The notes: generated by a model not told the origin, from the letters alone. A DNA stretch of 22,209 nucleotides from Candidatus Thorarchaeota archaeon (GCA_030642465.1 DAOWNS010000004.1:1-22209), one strand, 5' to 3'. Positions 1 through 7,351 are shown, counted from the first letter of the stretch. Made by a program: numbers and translations.

Positions 1-468
1 AATGTAAAGCTCGGTCCATAAGTCCCCATAGATAGTTCGAGTGTTGTGAATCCTGTTGTCAAAATCACGCGCTTGATCGTCAATCATCTTTGCGAATGCA
101 ATCTTCTCCTCAAAAGACACATCCTGAAATGCCCTCTTGACCTTCAGTTTGACCTTGTCTTGGAAAGTTGGTCCATCAATATCGAATTGCTTTGCTACCC
201 TACTACGGGTTGCAAGCGCCAGACGCGCAACAGACTCCCCGGTTTCTCGCATACCTCCTGGGGTCAGATCAGTCGCCTGTCCAAAAGCCCAAGCACCATC
301 AATGAATGCCCTAATTCCAGCGCCCTTCAACCTCGAGGCAACCGAACGCTTTGTAACGCCATCGCTCAGCTCAATGATTGTTGTCGAAGTGTTCTCGATT
401 CGAACATCAGCAAACTTGGCTCCAACCTTGAGTGCTGCTTCAATGGCAGCTCTGGCCGCATCTTCCAT
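1..468 (-). CDS. TldD/PmbA-family metallopeptidase, N-terminal part (runs off left edge)
   Basis: The minus strand is open from the window edge to a start near 468-504. The translation begins MEDAARAAIEAAL and continues with GAKFADVRIE, then a stretch ending in SVARLALATRSR. This is the N-terminal domain layout of TldD/PmbA proteins, metal-dependent peptidases that usually work as a TldD-TldE pair on small or modified peptides. The catalytic metal motif lies further downstream and is outside the window, so activity cannot be judged, nor whether this is the TldD or the PmbA/TldE-like partner. I chose the ATG at 468 because an A-rich plus TTTAA element at about 508-516 would place transcription start near 485. 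An earlier in-frame ATG at 504 is possible and is preceded by an in-frame stop. The gene is divergent from the ESCRT-I-like gene. Confidence 0.8.
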   Translation of the reverse strand, partial: MEDAARAAIEAALKVGAKFADVRIENTSTTIIELSDGVTKRSVASRLKGAGIRAFIDGAWAFGQATDLTPGGMRETGESVARLALATRSRVAKQFDIDGPTFQDKVKLKVKRAFQDVSFEEKIAFAKMIDDQARDFDNRIHNTRTIYGDLWTELYI

Positions 469-648
469 AGTAATCGCCCTTGGGTCTTTGCTCAGGTGCG
501 GCATACGGTTAAACTAGTTTCGGAAAAGGAATCTGCACTAGTCGGGACACGCTCACACAAAATCATGAATTACTGTGGACCTACATGTGAATGCAGGTCA
601 ATGTGATTCGGAGTATCAATTTCCCTGTAACGGATGCCGGTGTTTTGG

Positions 649-718
649 GGATAATACACGGGTCTTTCTGGACCGCTTGGACAAGGGAGATGGGCCATTG
701 AGCGGAGGTGCCCAATTG
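649..718 (+). promoter_or_regulatory. Probable TATA box, strong SD and TTG start of the ESCRT-I-like gene
   Basis: A GATAATAC element at about 650-657 could act as a TATA box and would put transcription start near 680. A strong SD, GGAGGTG, occupies 704-710 and is followed five bases later by TTG at 716-718. The reading frame is also open upstream to a GTG at 575, but that GTG has no SD, and the 47 extra residues do not extend the zinc-finger domain. I therefore favour TTG 716 as the start. Confidence 0.55.
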
Positions 719-2290
719 ACTGAGGATTCCTCAAACCGCATATGCAGAGCATGCAAGAGCAAAGGTGCCACTTACCTGTGTGAAGATTGTGGAGCATTGC
801 TCTGCTCGAATTGTCTTGAAAGCAAATTTTCCTCTTCATACGTGTGCAAAGATTGCCACAGTATACTGGGCACTCCTCTGCCCGGGCAAAGGTTTGAGGA
901 ATGCAGTGACTGTGGATCTGAGAATCTGAGTGTAGGCAGACGGATTGAGGAGATGTGCCCCGAGTGTCACTCTACGCGCACCATCTTGGTGGATGCTAAA
1001 CAAAGGAGCATCGCACAAGAACTCAGGCAAGCAATCAACAGTTTGCAGTATGGCCACACAAAACTGAGAGAGTTCAATAATAGATTGGTTGGAGGAAAGC
1101 GCCTGCTCGTTTCCCTGAGGATGGCTAACTTCCTGCACTACAGGTGGCTAGATGATAAGATTCAGAGCATACAGGAGGAGCTGCCTGCAATCAAGAATCG
1201 GATAGGTAGTCAGGCAGACATGCTAGCCAGACAAATCGCAGCTGAAACAAAGGGTTTGATGAACACAACCACTTGGTCCACATCCCAGTTTCCGTTCATT
1301 GAAGGTGTTACGAATAGAGTGACGCAACTGGTTAACCAGTACAAACACTCCGTGGATGAAGCATTGAATGAAGTCGATCTTACATTGAATGACATCGTAA
1401 GCCAACTGGACGGATTGAACTACTACCGGTCCCAGTTCGCGAGTTTCTACGAACATGCAGAACTCTCAATCAACGAACTGCCTGTCTGCGCGCTACCTAA
1501 AATCAAAGTTACAGGTAGCGATTTCCTCAAGCATGACAAGGCAACTGGTACTCTCTTCATCACGAACAGGAGGCTCGTCTTCATTGCGCAGAGAGGTGTA
1601 GTTCGCAAGAAGACTGAGATTATCTTCGATTTCCCGCTTCTCTACCTTACCTCAATGGAGGAGGATGGCAGATTCAGAAAGAGAATGGTCCTGAAGATGA
1701 AACAAGGCGAAGTGAAGATCTCCTGCAGCGAGCAGACTAAGAAGGTACTACCGGATTACGTCGAGATTGCCAAGAAGTTTGACAGGTATATGCAGACAGA
1801 CCTGCAAAAGGTGCGGAAGCTAGAACAGGCGAGTGTTAACGTTAGTGATGTCAGACTTAGGATTGAAGATCTAATCTATTCATTGAATACGGGAGGAAGC
1901 AAGTCGAGACCCAGCATGACTTATCCAAATCCCCCGGCTGGAGGTTACTATGCTGAGCCATCAAGCCCCCAACCCAGATATCCCCGCCACGAGTACGGAA
2001 GATATCGTCAAGGGGCTCAATTCAAGGACCATCTGGAGAGAACAATAGATAGAGGTGCATATTGGCAGTATCCAGATGCAAGAGGCGAAACGGCGGCAGG
2101 GATTGACACCCTCAGGAGAAACGCATCTTCTTTAGACAATGCAATACGTGATACTGTTCATCTCTTCAGGGGAGGACGTCTTGTTCCAGAGGATTTCATC
2201 AGACGGTACAAGGGGCTGATGCGTGACTCATACTACACAAGAAAGGAAATCGAAAGAATGTCCTCAAGAAACGCAGGCTACTACAGGTAA
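716..2290 (+). CDS. ESCRT-I-like adaptor: Zn fingers, coiled coil, GRAM/PH-like domain, C-terminal Tsg101-type steadiness box
   Basis: Predicted 524 residues from the TTG start. Residues 10-47 hold four CxxC knuckles (C10/13, 22/25, 30/33, 44/47) in a cross-brace-like array, and 63-84 hold a second CxxC pair resembling a zinc ribbon. Residues about 95-250 are predicted helical or coiled coil. Residues about 262-365 look like a GRAM/PH-like fold, with the hallmark GTLFITNRRLVF. A Pro/Tyr-rich linker (about 395-440) follows. The last 55 residues contain NAIRDTVHLFRGGRLVPEDF, which lines up with the steadiness box of human Tsg101 (NAIEDTIFYLGEALRRGVID as I recall it). Steadiness boxes form the ESCRT-I headpiece with Vps28 and Vps37. 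No UEV domain is present. The gene ends one base from the convergent ESCRT-III gene. The cargo- or lipid-binding role of the Zn and GRAM domains is inference. An alternative start at 575 would give 571 residues. Confidence 0.8.
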   Translation: MTEDSSNRICRACKSKGATYLCEDCGALLCSNCLESKFSSSYVCKDCHSILGTPLPGQRFEECSDCGSENLSVGRRIEEMCPECHSTRTILVDAKQRSIAQELRQAINSLQYGHTKLREFNNRLVGGKRLLVSLRMANFLHYRWLDDKIQSIQEELPAIKNRIGSQADMLARQIAAETKGLMNTTTWSTSQFPFIEGVTNRVTQLVNQYKHSVDEALNEVDLTLNDIVSQLDGLNYYRSQFASFYEHAELSINELPVCALPKIKVTGSDFLKHDKATGTLFITNRRLVFIAQRGVVRKKTEIIFDFPLLYLTSMEEDGRFRKRMVLKMKQGEVKISCSEQTKKVLPDYVEIAKKFDRYMQTDLQKVRKLEQASVNVSDVRLRIEDLIYSLNTGGSKSRPSMTYPNPPAGGYYAEPSSPQPRYPRHEYGRYRQGAQFKDHLERTIDRGAYWQYPDARGETAAGIDTLRRNASSLDNAIRDTVHLFRGGRLVPEDFIRRYKGLMRDSYYTRKEIERMSSRNAGYYR

Positions 2291-2291
2291 T

Positions 2292-2915
2292 CTAGATGCC
2301 AAGCTCGCTCTCCAGAGATTTGATAGCTTCTTCAAGTTCATCGGTTTGACTGGCAGGCCTAGTGTCAGTTGAGGCTTCTCCCAACCCAGCCTCGTTGTCT
2401 ATCTCAAGCATGGCAGCAGCCAAATCGTCCGTTGTAATCTCCGGCATCGTTGCATGAAATGCATCGTCAGCGATACCGCTTTCGATTTCAAATTCTTCCA
2501 AGCGATGAGCTATCTCATCGACATTCGCGACAACCTTCGTGGCATCGGTTGCGTTTCCCAGCAACCCAAGAATCTTGGCAACCTCATCCATGGCGCGATT
2601 CGTCTTGGCAGCTGTTTGTGCACGGTTAACATGAGCGAGAATCTTGAGGATATTGAGTCGTGACCTATCAACAGAAAGCGCATACCTGCGAAACCTGACC
2701 ATCTCGGTCGCATAGGTTCGATATGCATCCATTTGACCAGCCTTGCGCGCACGCACAGCCCTGTTCCTAGTCCCCCGCTCTTCCTTCTCGAGCTTATTCC
2801 TCTGTCGTTCTAGCTGTTTCGTCAGTATTCGAAGCTCGCTCTTAACTTCCCCAATGTCTGGCTTCTTTCGACCCCAAGAGAAAGCCTTTCTTATAGTACC
2901 CAAATGCCTCACCAA
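2292..2915 (-). CDS. ESCRT-III (Snf7-fold) subunit with C-terminal MIM1-like helix
   Basis: The 207-residue product has the ESCRT-III layout: a basic N-terminus (RKAFSWGRKKPD), a long basic helical hairpin (about 20-100, rich in K/R/E), further helices, then an acidic linker with DDLAAAMLEID, and a final helix DELEEAIKSLESELGI. That last helix fits the MIM1 pattern (LxxAIxxLxxEL) recognised by MIT domains, with Ala where the consensus has Arg. ESCRT-III proteins polymerise on membrane necks, and Vps4 remodels the polymer. The MIM1-type tail leans toward the Vps2/24/46-like class, but I cannot settle the class. The start is uncertain: TTG at 2915 is the first usual start, without an SD. The frame stays open about 37 codons further upstream without ATG, GTG or TTG. 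The gene is tail-to-tail with the steadiness-box gene and divergent from vps4. Confidence 0.88.
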   Translation of the reverse strand: MVRHLGTIRKAFSWGRKKPDIGEVKSELRILTKQLERQRNKLEKEERGTRNRAVRARKAGQMDAYRTYATEMVRFRRYALSVDRSRLNILKILAHVNRAQTAAKTNRAMDEVAKILGLLGNATDATKVVANVDEIAHRLEEFEIESGIADDAFHATMPEITTDDLAAAMLEIDNEAGLGEASTDTRPASQTDELEEAIKSLESELGI

Positions 2916-3060
2916 GTCTGCGGATTGTAACCTAGCAACTGGAGATGCGAATCCGCGTTTAAACTTTCGTAGCCCCAGCTTGGCATCGAACAGAAGAGGG
3001 ACACCTAGGCGGAATGATTGAGTCTCCGTTAGTCAACAGGGAAGATAAAACACAGACATT

Positions 3061-3100
3061 CTTAATAGCTTACAGCGCATCTCACACTTGACTTCACATG
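3061..3100 (+). promoter_or_regulatory. Near-leaderless promoter of vps4
   Basis: CTTAATAG at 3061-3068 is centred about 33 bases before the vps4 ATG, as expected for an archaeal TATA box driving a transcript with a very short or no leader. There is no SD. A 13-base string, acttgacttcaca (3086-3098), abuts the ATG and recurs upstream of the IFT52-like gene at 16417-16429. Confidence 0.5.
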
Positions 3101-4327
3101 TCAGGATCAGGTAATGACAGGCTAGACGTTGGGCTCAAGAATCTACTCAACAAAGCGATAGAACTGGACAACAGGGGGATGAAGAAGGAGGCTTGTCAAT
3201 ACTATCTGCGAGCCAGCAAGATCCTCATCAAGCTCTCAAAGTCCACGTCACTTCCTTCTGTTCGAAAACATTACTTCACACGAGCCCAAGAGTGCGTTGA
3301 TAGAGTCCGATACCTCTCGGGAATAAAGAAGAAAGCCCGGGGACCACCTAATGGCCTGCAGACTCCTCCAAAGAGCGATATAGGAACAGTTACTGAATCG
3401 ACGGTCAGCAAGCGATCCGAAGCCACTCCCGAGCCAGACGAAGATACCAAGCGGCTCCAGGAGATGATTACAGATACAATTGTTACAGAGCGTCCCAACG
3501 TCAATTTGTCTGAGGTGGCCGGTCTCGATGACGCAAAACAAGCTATCTATGATGCGATACTAGCACCGATGAAACATCCGGAGCTATTCAAAGGAAAAGC
3601 AAGGCAACCGTGGAGGGGCATCCTGTTGTACGGTCCAGCGGGCTGTGGGAAGACATTGATTGCAAAAGCAGTTGCAGCTGAAGTTAACGCCACATTCTTC
3701 AACGTGTCAGCCGCCAACATAGTGAGCAAATGGCTTGGCGAATCTGAACGTCTAGTTATGAGCCTCTTTGAGATGGCAAGAAAGAACCAACCGGCAATCA
3801 TTTTCATGGACGAGCTGGACTCGATTGGTGTTTCAAGGTCCGGGGATGATGTCGGAGGGGAAAGGCGGCTAAAAACTCAGTTGTTAACAGAGATGCAGGG
3901 GCTCGCCAGCGACCAGAATGAGAGAATTACGCTAATTGGCGCAACCAATCTCCCGTGGGAATTGGACTTTGCTTTGAGGTCCCGCTTCGAGAAGCGAATC
4001 CATGTACCACTGCCGGACAAGAAAGCACGAAAGGAGATTTTCAAGATCCATATCGAGGACGTAGAATTAGCATCAGAAGTGGATTTTGAAGAGCTTGCAA
4101 GTCTTAGTGAGGGGTACAGTGGAAGGGACATCGGTGTGGTTTGCAGAGAAGCGGCGATGGAGCCGATAAGGGACCTTCAAAAGACCGGAAGAATGGAAGA
4201 GGAAGCGGCGATACTGAACCTTCGCCCTGTTTCGCGAGAGGATTTTCTCGGAGCCATTGAGAATATCAGGCCAGCGACATCTCCAGAAGATATCAAGAAG
4301 TACATTGACTGGGCGGAGGGGTCGTAG
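3098..4327 (+). CDS. vps4: Vps4/CdvC-type AAA ATPase with N-terminal MIT domain
   Basis: The 409-residue product matches Vps4 from end to end. Residues about 8-75 form a three-helix MIT domain (KEACQYYLRASKIL). A charged linker runs to about 125. The AAA core has Walker A GPAGCGKT at 179-186, pore-loop KWLGESE at 211-217, Walker B IIFMDE at 234-239, and the arginine-finger region LRSRFEKR at 293-300. The end, EDFLGAIENIRPATSPED then KYIDW, matches the C-terminal Vps4 helix region. Vps4 hexamers bind ESCRT-III tails through MIT and disassemble or remodel the filaments. Two departures from the usual sequence are Cys in Walker A (GPPGTGKS is common) and RSRF in place of RRRF. Only three bases separate its stop from the vps25-like start, so the two genes are probably translationally coupled. 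Confidence 0.96.
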   Translation: MSGSGNDRLDVGLKNLLNKAIELDNRGMKKEACQYYLRASKILIKLSKSTSLPSVRKHYFTRAQECVDRVRYLSGIKKKARGPPNGLQTPPKSDIGTVTESTVSKRSEATPEPDEDTKRLQEMITDTIVTERPNVNLSEVAGLDDAKQAIYDAILAPMKHPELFKGKARQPWRGILLYGPAGCGKTLIAKAVAAEVNATFFNVSAANIVSKWLGESERLVMSLFEMARKNQPAIIFMDELDSIGVSRSGDDVGGERRLKTQLLTEMQGLASDQNERITLIGATNLPWELDFALRSRFEKRIHVPLPDKKARKEIFKIHIEDVELASEVDFEELASLSEGYSGRDIGVVCREAAMEPIRDLQKTGRMEEEAAILNLRPVSREDFLGAIENIRPATSPEDIKKYIDWAEGS

Positions 4328-4330
4328 GGT

Positions 4331-5053
4331 TTGGGTATCAAGGAGCGACAGCGAGAGAGGAAAAAGACCGAAGAGCCTGTCAAAGATACGACCGAACCCT
4401 TGGTTGTTGTTGAACAGACTGATGATGATTCCGCACACATGTCAGAAATTGCTGTTGAAATGGATAATGGGTCCGATGCAACTGACACTATCGAAACTGC
4501 TGTCGTTGAACCAGAACAAATGATGGACACTGAAACGACGGCTGTAACTGAAATTGTGCCGCGATGGGGGAACATTGGAGAAGCTGAGTGGATGTACACT
4601 ATTCCTACCAGGTCACAGGACCTCGTTCTCTGGGCGGAAGAATGGGGAGACTTCCTGCTTGAATGGACAGAATTTGAGAAGATTCATGTTCTCTCTGTTT
4701 CAGCATTCATTTCGAGACCCCCATTCAAGGATATACTTGGGAAAGTCAAAGCTTTCAGATCAATTGGAAACTCGTTAGTTGGGAAAGATGTTGCTGCATG
4801 GCTTGGTCGGAATAGAGAACAACTCAGAGTGTACTGGCGGCCGCTGGGGGAATGGGCAGATTTGGTCTACAGATGGGCTCTGGACACCGGCATACTTCGC
4901 CTCGATGTCAAGTCATTAGTCATACAAAAAGCGGAGCAGGATTTTTCCAGACTTCCTGAAGAGGACATCCACAGGATAATGGCTCTAATTGTTGAAAGAG
5001 GGTTTGCCGAGTGGGTTGATAAGAAAGCAGGGGCTATTGTTGTCAAAGTTTAG
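4331..5053 (+). CDS. vps25: Vps25-like ESCRT-II subunit with disordered N-terminal extension
   Basis: This 240-residue protein has two parts. Residues 1-75 are charged, Thr/Glu/Asp-rich and probably disordered. Residues about 80-240 match eukaryotic Vps25 in length (about 165 compared with 176 residues for human) and pattern: WAEEWGDFLLEW then ISRPPFKDI in the first winged helix, YWRPLGEWADLVYRWA at the domain junction (human has WRRPEEWGKLIYQW), and LPEEDIHRIMALIVERG in the second. Vps25 joins Vps22 in ESCRT-II and recruits ESCRT-III. The start is TTG, preceded by GGAGGGG about nine bases upstream inside the end of vps4. The gene is convergent with the Vps28N-Vps22 gene 12 bases downstream. 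The role of the acidic head is unknown. Confidence 0.88.
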   Translation: MGIKERQRERKKTEEPVKDTTEPLVVVEQTDDDSAHMSEIAVEMDNGSDATDTIETAVVEPEQMMDTETTAVTEIVPRWGNIGEAEWMYTIPTRSQDLVLWAEEWGDFLLEWTEFEKIHVLSVSAFISRPPFKDILGKVKAFRSIGNSLVGKDVAAWLGRNREQLRVYWRPLGEWADLVYRWALDTGILRLDVKSLVIQKAEQDFSRLPEEDIHRIMALIVERGFAEWVDKKAGAIVVKV

Positions 5054-5065
5054 CTGATTATCGAT

Positions 5066-5824
5066 TTAGGCTTCGGAAGTGCCTTCAATCTCTGATTTAT
5101 CTCCTGATCTCAAACCCGGGAAGTAATATCGTCCACCAGTGCTGAATCTAATATCAGCAACAGCCATGCCGGCATCCACTAGACTAGTGAGAACCTGACG
5201 AGCGTGATCTTCTGACCACTTCAGGTTCATTATAACCTCTTCAATCGAAACGTACCCCTTCAAGGCCGCCAAGTTGATTACATCAGATTGGTCTCGACGA
5301 AGCTCAAGGGGACGAAGCTCAACAACCTTCACGCCGCCTCTCAGAGTTCGTATACCGGGTATCAGACCGTGTTCAGCGACTCGGTTCACTGCCTCGATAA
5401 CGTCACTGTAGCTCACTGACTTGAACTGAGGAAGTCGTTTAACCACCTCAACAATCAGCTCTGCGAGACCCATGAGCCCCTTCGATGCGTGGACTGTAGC
5501 CACGTCAAGAATCGCAAGTCCAATGTAGTCATAGAATTCGTCAAGGGTCAGACCTTGTGGAACAGGCCTCATGGATTGCCCGGATAGGTCCAACATGTTC
5601 ATTGCGTTGGGAAAGTTTTCAGGGATTCTTTCGTGGTCAAGGAATCGAAAGATATCTGTTCCAAGGCGTCTCAGCTCGCCGATGTTTGACTTCACTTCTT
5701 GAACTAGGGCATCCGATTCGCGCTCGAATGTTCGGATGTCTACAGCACCTAGGTCGTATATCTTCTTCAGCTGGTCCAACGTGGCAATTGAGGCGAATAT
5801 CTCAGTTTGAAGTCGCTCCTGCAT
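5066..5824 (-). CDS. Fusion of Vps28 N-terminal domain (ESCRT-I) to Vps22/SNF8 EAP30 domain (ESCRT-II)
   Basis: The 252-residue product carries two ESCRT modules. Residues about 95-238 match human SNF8/Vps22 closely: EFYDYIGLAILDV, then VSYSDVIEAV, GYVSIEEVIMNLKWSEDHAR (human GYVTVSEIKASLKWETERAR), and YYFPGL. These are the tandem winged helices of the EAP30 family. Residues about 7-80 do not look like the usual Vps22 N-terminus. TEIFASIATLDQLKKIY lines up without gaps with human Vps28 (AELFAVVKTMQALEKAY), and FPNAMNML matches the CPLAMERI segment that closes the Vps28 N-domain. I infer one polypeptide bridging ESCRT-I and ESCRT-II. The Vps28 C-terminal four-helix domain is absent. I recall an EAP30/Vps28 combination being noted in other Asgard genomes. 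The start is ATG, with TATAAAGGGA shortly upstream. The gene lies downstream of aspS on the same strand. Confidence 0.88.
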   Translation of the reverse strand: MQERLQTEIFASIATLDQLKKIYDLGAVDIRTFERESDALVQEVKSNIGELRRLGTDIFRFLDHERIPENFPNAMNMLDLSGQSMRPVPQGLTLDEFYDYIGLAILDVATVHASKGLMGLAELIVEVVKRLPQFKSVSYSDVIEAVNRVAEHGLIPGIRTLRGGVKVVELRPLELRRDQSDVINLAALKGYVSIEEVIMNLKWSEDHARQVLTSLVDAGMAVADIRFSTGGRYYFPGLRSGDKSEIEGTSEA

Positions 5825-5920
5825 CGGCTCGCATCCCTTTATACATCTAGATAGCTGACTAGACTGACAGAGCTAGCTTCTCGCTACTTGCTTTAAGACG
5901 GAGTATTATTCCAGGTATCA

Positions 5921-7279
5921 CTAGGGTGTTAATCTATCACGGTCCCGTGGAAGGAGCGTTGCCTCTCTTATGTTCTGGATGTCGAGCAGCTGCATCGTCA
6001 GACGCTCCACTCCCAATCCAAGACCTCCATGAGGCGGAGCGCCATACTTGAACGGGTCAAGATAGAAGGCGAATGCATCAGGGTTGAAGCCTTTGGCCTT
6101 GAATCTCTCAACAAGTAAGTCATGGAGATGTATGCGCTGTCCACCAGTGGTGATTTCCATACCCTTGTATGTGAGATCGAAACTCTCCGTCATGCCATCA
6201 TCGGTCATGCTTGGCATCGTATATGCGGGTCTGAGCTCCAGAGGATAGTGTGTAATGAAGACCATGTCAGTACCGAACTTTTCTGGGAATAGCTTACCAA
6301 GAATACGTTCCGCCTCAGGATCAAGATCATCTGTGATGGACAGATCCTTGCCAGCCTCATTAAGTAGATCAACGGCTTCAGTATACTTGACTCGTTTGAA
6401 TGGGAGCTTTGGTACCTCAAGCTCCACTTCCAAGGTTTCGAGTTGTTCCGCCATGACTTCTCGTGTCTTTGTGAATGAATGGTGGAGCATGTTCTCCTCC
6501 ATCTTCATGACATCGTCTACATCTCGAATCCATGCCATCTCAAAGTCGAAGGATGTATACTCGTTGATGTGACGTCGTGTGTTGTGTTTCTCAGCACGGA
6601 ATACAGGGGCAATCTCAAAAACGCGACCGAAACCAGCTAGCAACATCAGTTGCTTGTAGAATTGCGGACTCTGAGCTAGATAGGCTTGTTTCTCGAAATA
6701 CTTGACCTCGAAGAGGTTGGCACCACCCTCGGTAGCTTCGGCTACAATCTTCGGCGTATGAATCTCAACGAACCTATTGTCTTCGAGATACTCCCGAGCA
6801 AATCTCACCAAGGAATGTTGAATCCAAAATATCGCGTTCACCGATGGTTTCCGCAAGTCGAGAATCCGATGGTTCAATCGTGTATCTAGGTCGATGTCCA
6901 CTTTTCCTTCTACAACATCGATTGGTAAACGCTCAGCAGTGTTGATGATGCGAATTCCTGTAGGAATGATCTCTGCGCCTGATGCCACCTGTTTGGCTGC
7001 AACGACCTTTCCGCGGATTGCCAGGGCGTACTCTGGTTTGAGAGTTCCAGAGGTTTCGAAGACTTCTTCTGAAACCTTCTTCTGGGGAAGTGTAATCTGG
7101 ACTGTGCCATATTCATCTCGAAGTATGATGAACTTGATTCGCCCCTTGTCTCTGAGGATGTGCATCCAGCCCACTAGGGTCACGTCTTGTCCATCAAGGT
7201 CTGGACCAATCTGGTTGCTGTAGTGGGTTCTGGTCCAATCATCAAGTGGTTTGACATCTGCGTTCTTGTAGAAATCCAT
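5921..7279 (-). CDS. aspS: Aspartyl-tRNA synthetase, archaeal type, probably non-discriminating
   Basis: This 452-residue class II synthetase has an OB-fold anticodon-binding domain (about 20-120) and a catalytic domain with motif 2 (FEIAPVFRAEKHNTRRH at 221-237) and motif 3 (GGLGLGVERL near the end). It ends in RDRDRLTP, the common archaeal AspRS terminus. It charges tRNA-Asp with aspartate. Aligned with the Thermococcus kodakarensis enzyme from memory, Trp26 corresponds to His40 here and Lys85 to Ala99. Those two residues confer strict tRNA-Asp recognition, and His is typical of enzymes that also make Asp-tRNA-Asn for amidation by GatCAB. The start is ATG with a weak SD (GAGGCG). A 16-residue head precedes the usual RTHYS start. 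The gene is upstream of the Vps28N-Vps22 gene by 96 bases and may be co-transcribed with it. Confidence 0.96.
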   Translation of the reverse strand: MDFYKNADVKPLDDWTRTHYSNQIGPDLDGQDVTLVGWMHILRDKGRIKFIILRDEYGTVQITLPQKKVSEEVFETSGTLKPEYALAIRGKVVAAKQVASGAEIIPTGIRIINTAERLPIDVVEGKVDIDLDTRLNHRILDLRKPSVNAIFWIQHSLVRFAREYLEDNRFVEIHTPKIVAEATEGGANLFEVKYFEKQAYLAQSPQFYKQLMLLAGFGRVFEIAPVFRAEKHNTRRHINEYTSFDFEMAWIRDVDDVMKMEENMLHHSFTKTREVMAEQLETLEVELEVPKLPFKRVKYTEAVDLLNEAGKDLSITDDLDPEAERILGKLFPEKFGTDMVFITHYPLELRPAYTMPSMTDDGMTESFDLTYKGMEITTGGQRIHLHDLLVERFKAKGFNPDAFAFYLDPFKYGAPPHGGLGLGVERLTMQLLDIQNIREATLLPRDRDRLTP

Positions 7280-7351
7280 CGGTTTCGCCTCGTTCTACAG
7301 TCTACCAACTCGGGCCCTGTAGCATTATGAGGCTTTTGGAGAAGAGATATT

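Noticed and set aside
46..606. Plus-strand open frames (186 and 126 codons) at the left edge
   Set aside because: They are antisense to the TldD/PmbA frame, which has clear family sequence; their translations look random.
575..715. 47-residue N-terminal extension of the steadiness-box protein from GTG 575
   Set aside because: No SD at 575, while a strong SD with TTG follows at 716 and the zinc-finger domain begins there; kept only as an alternative.
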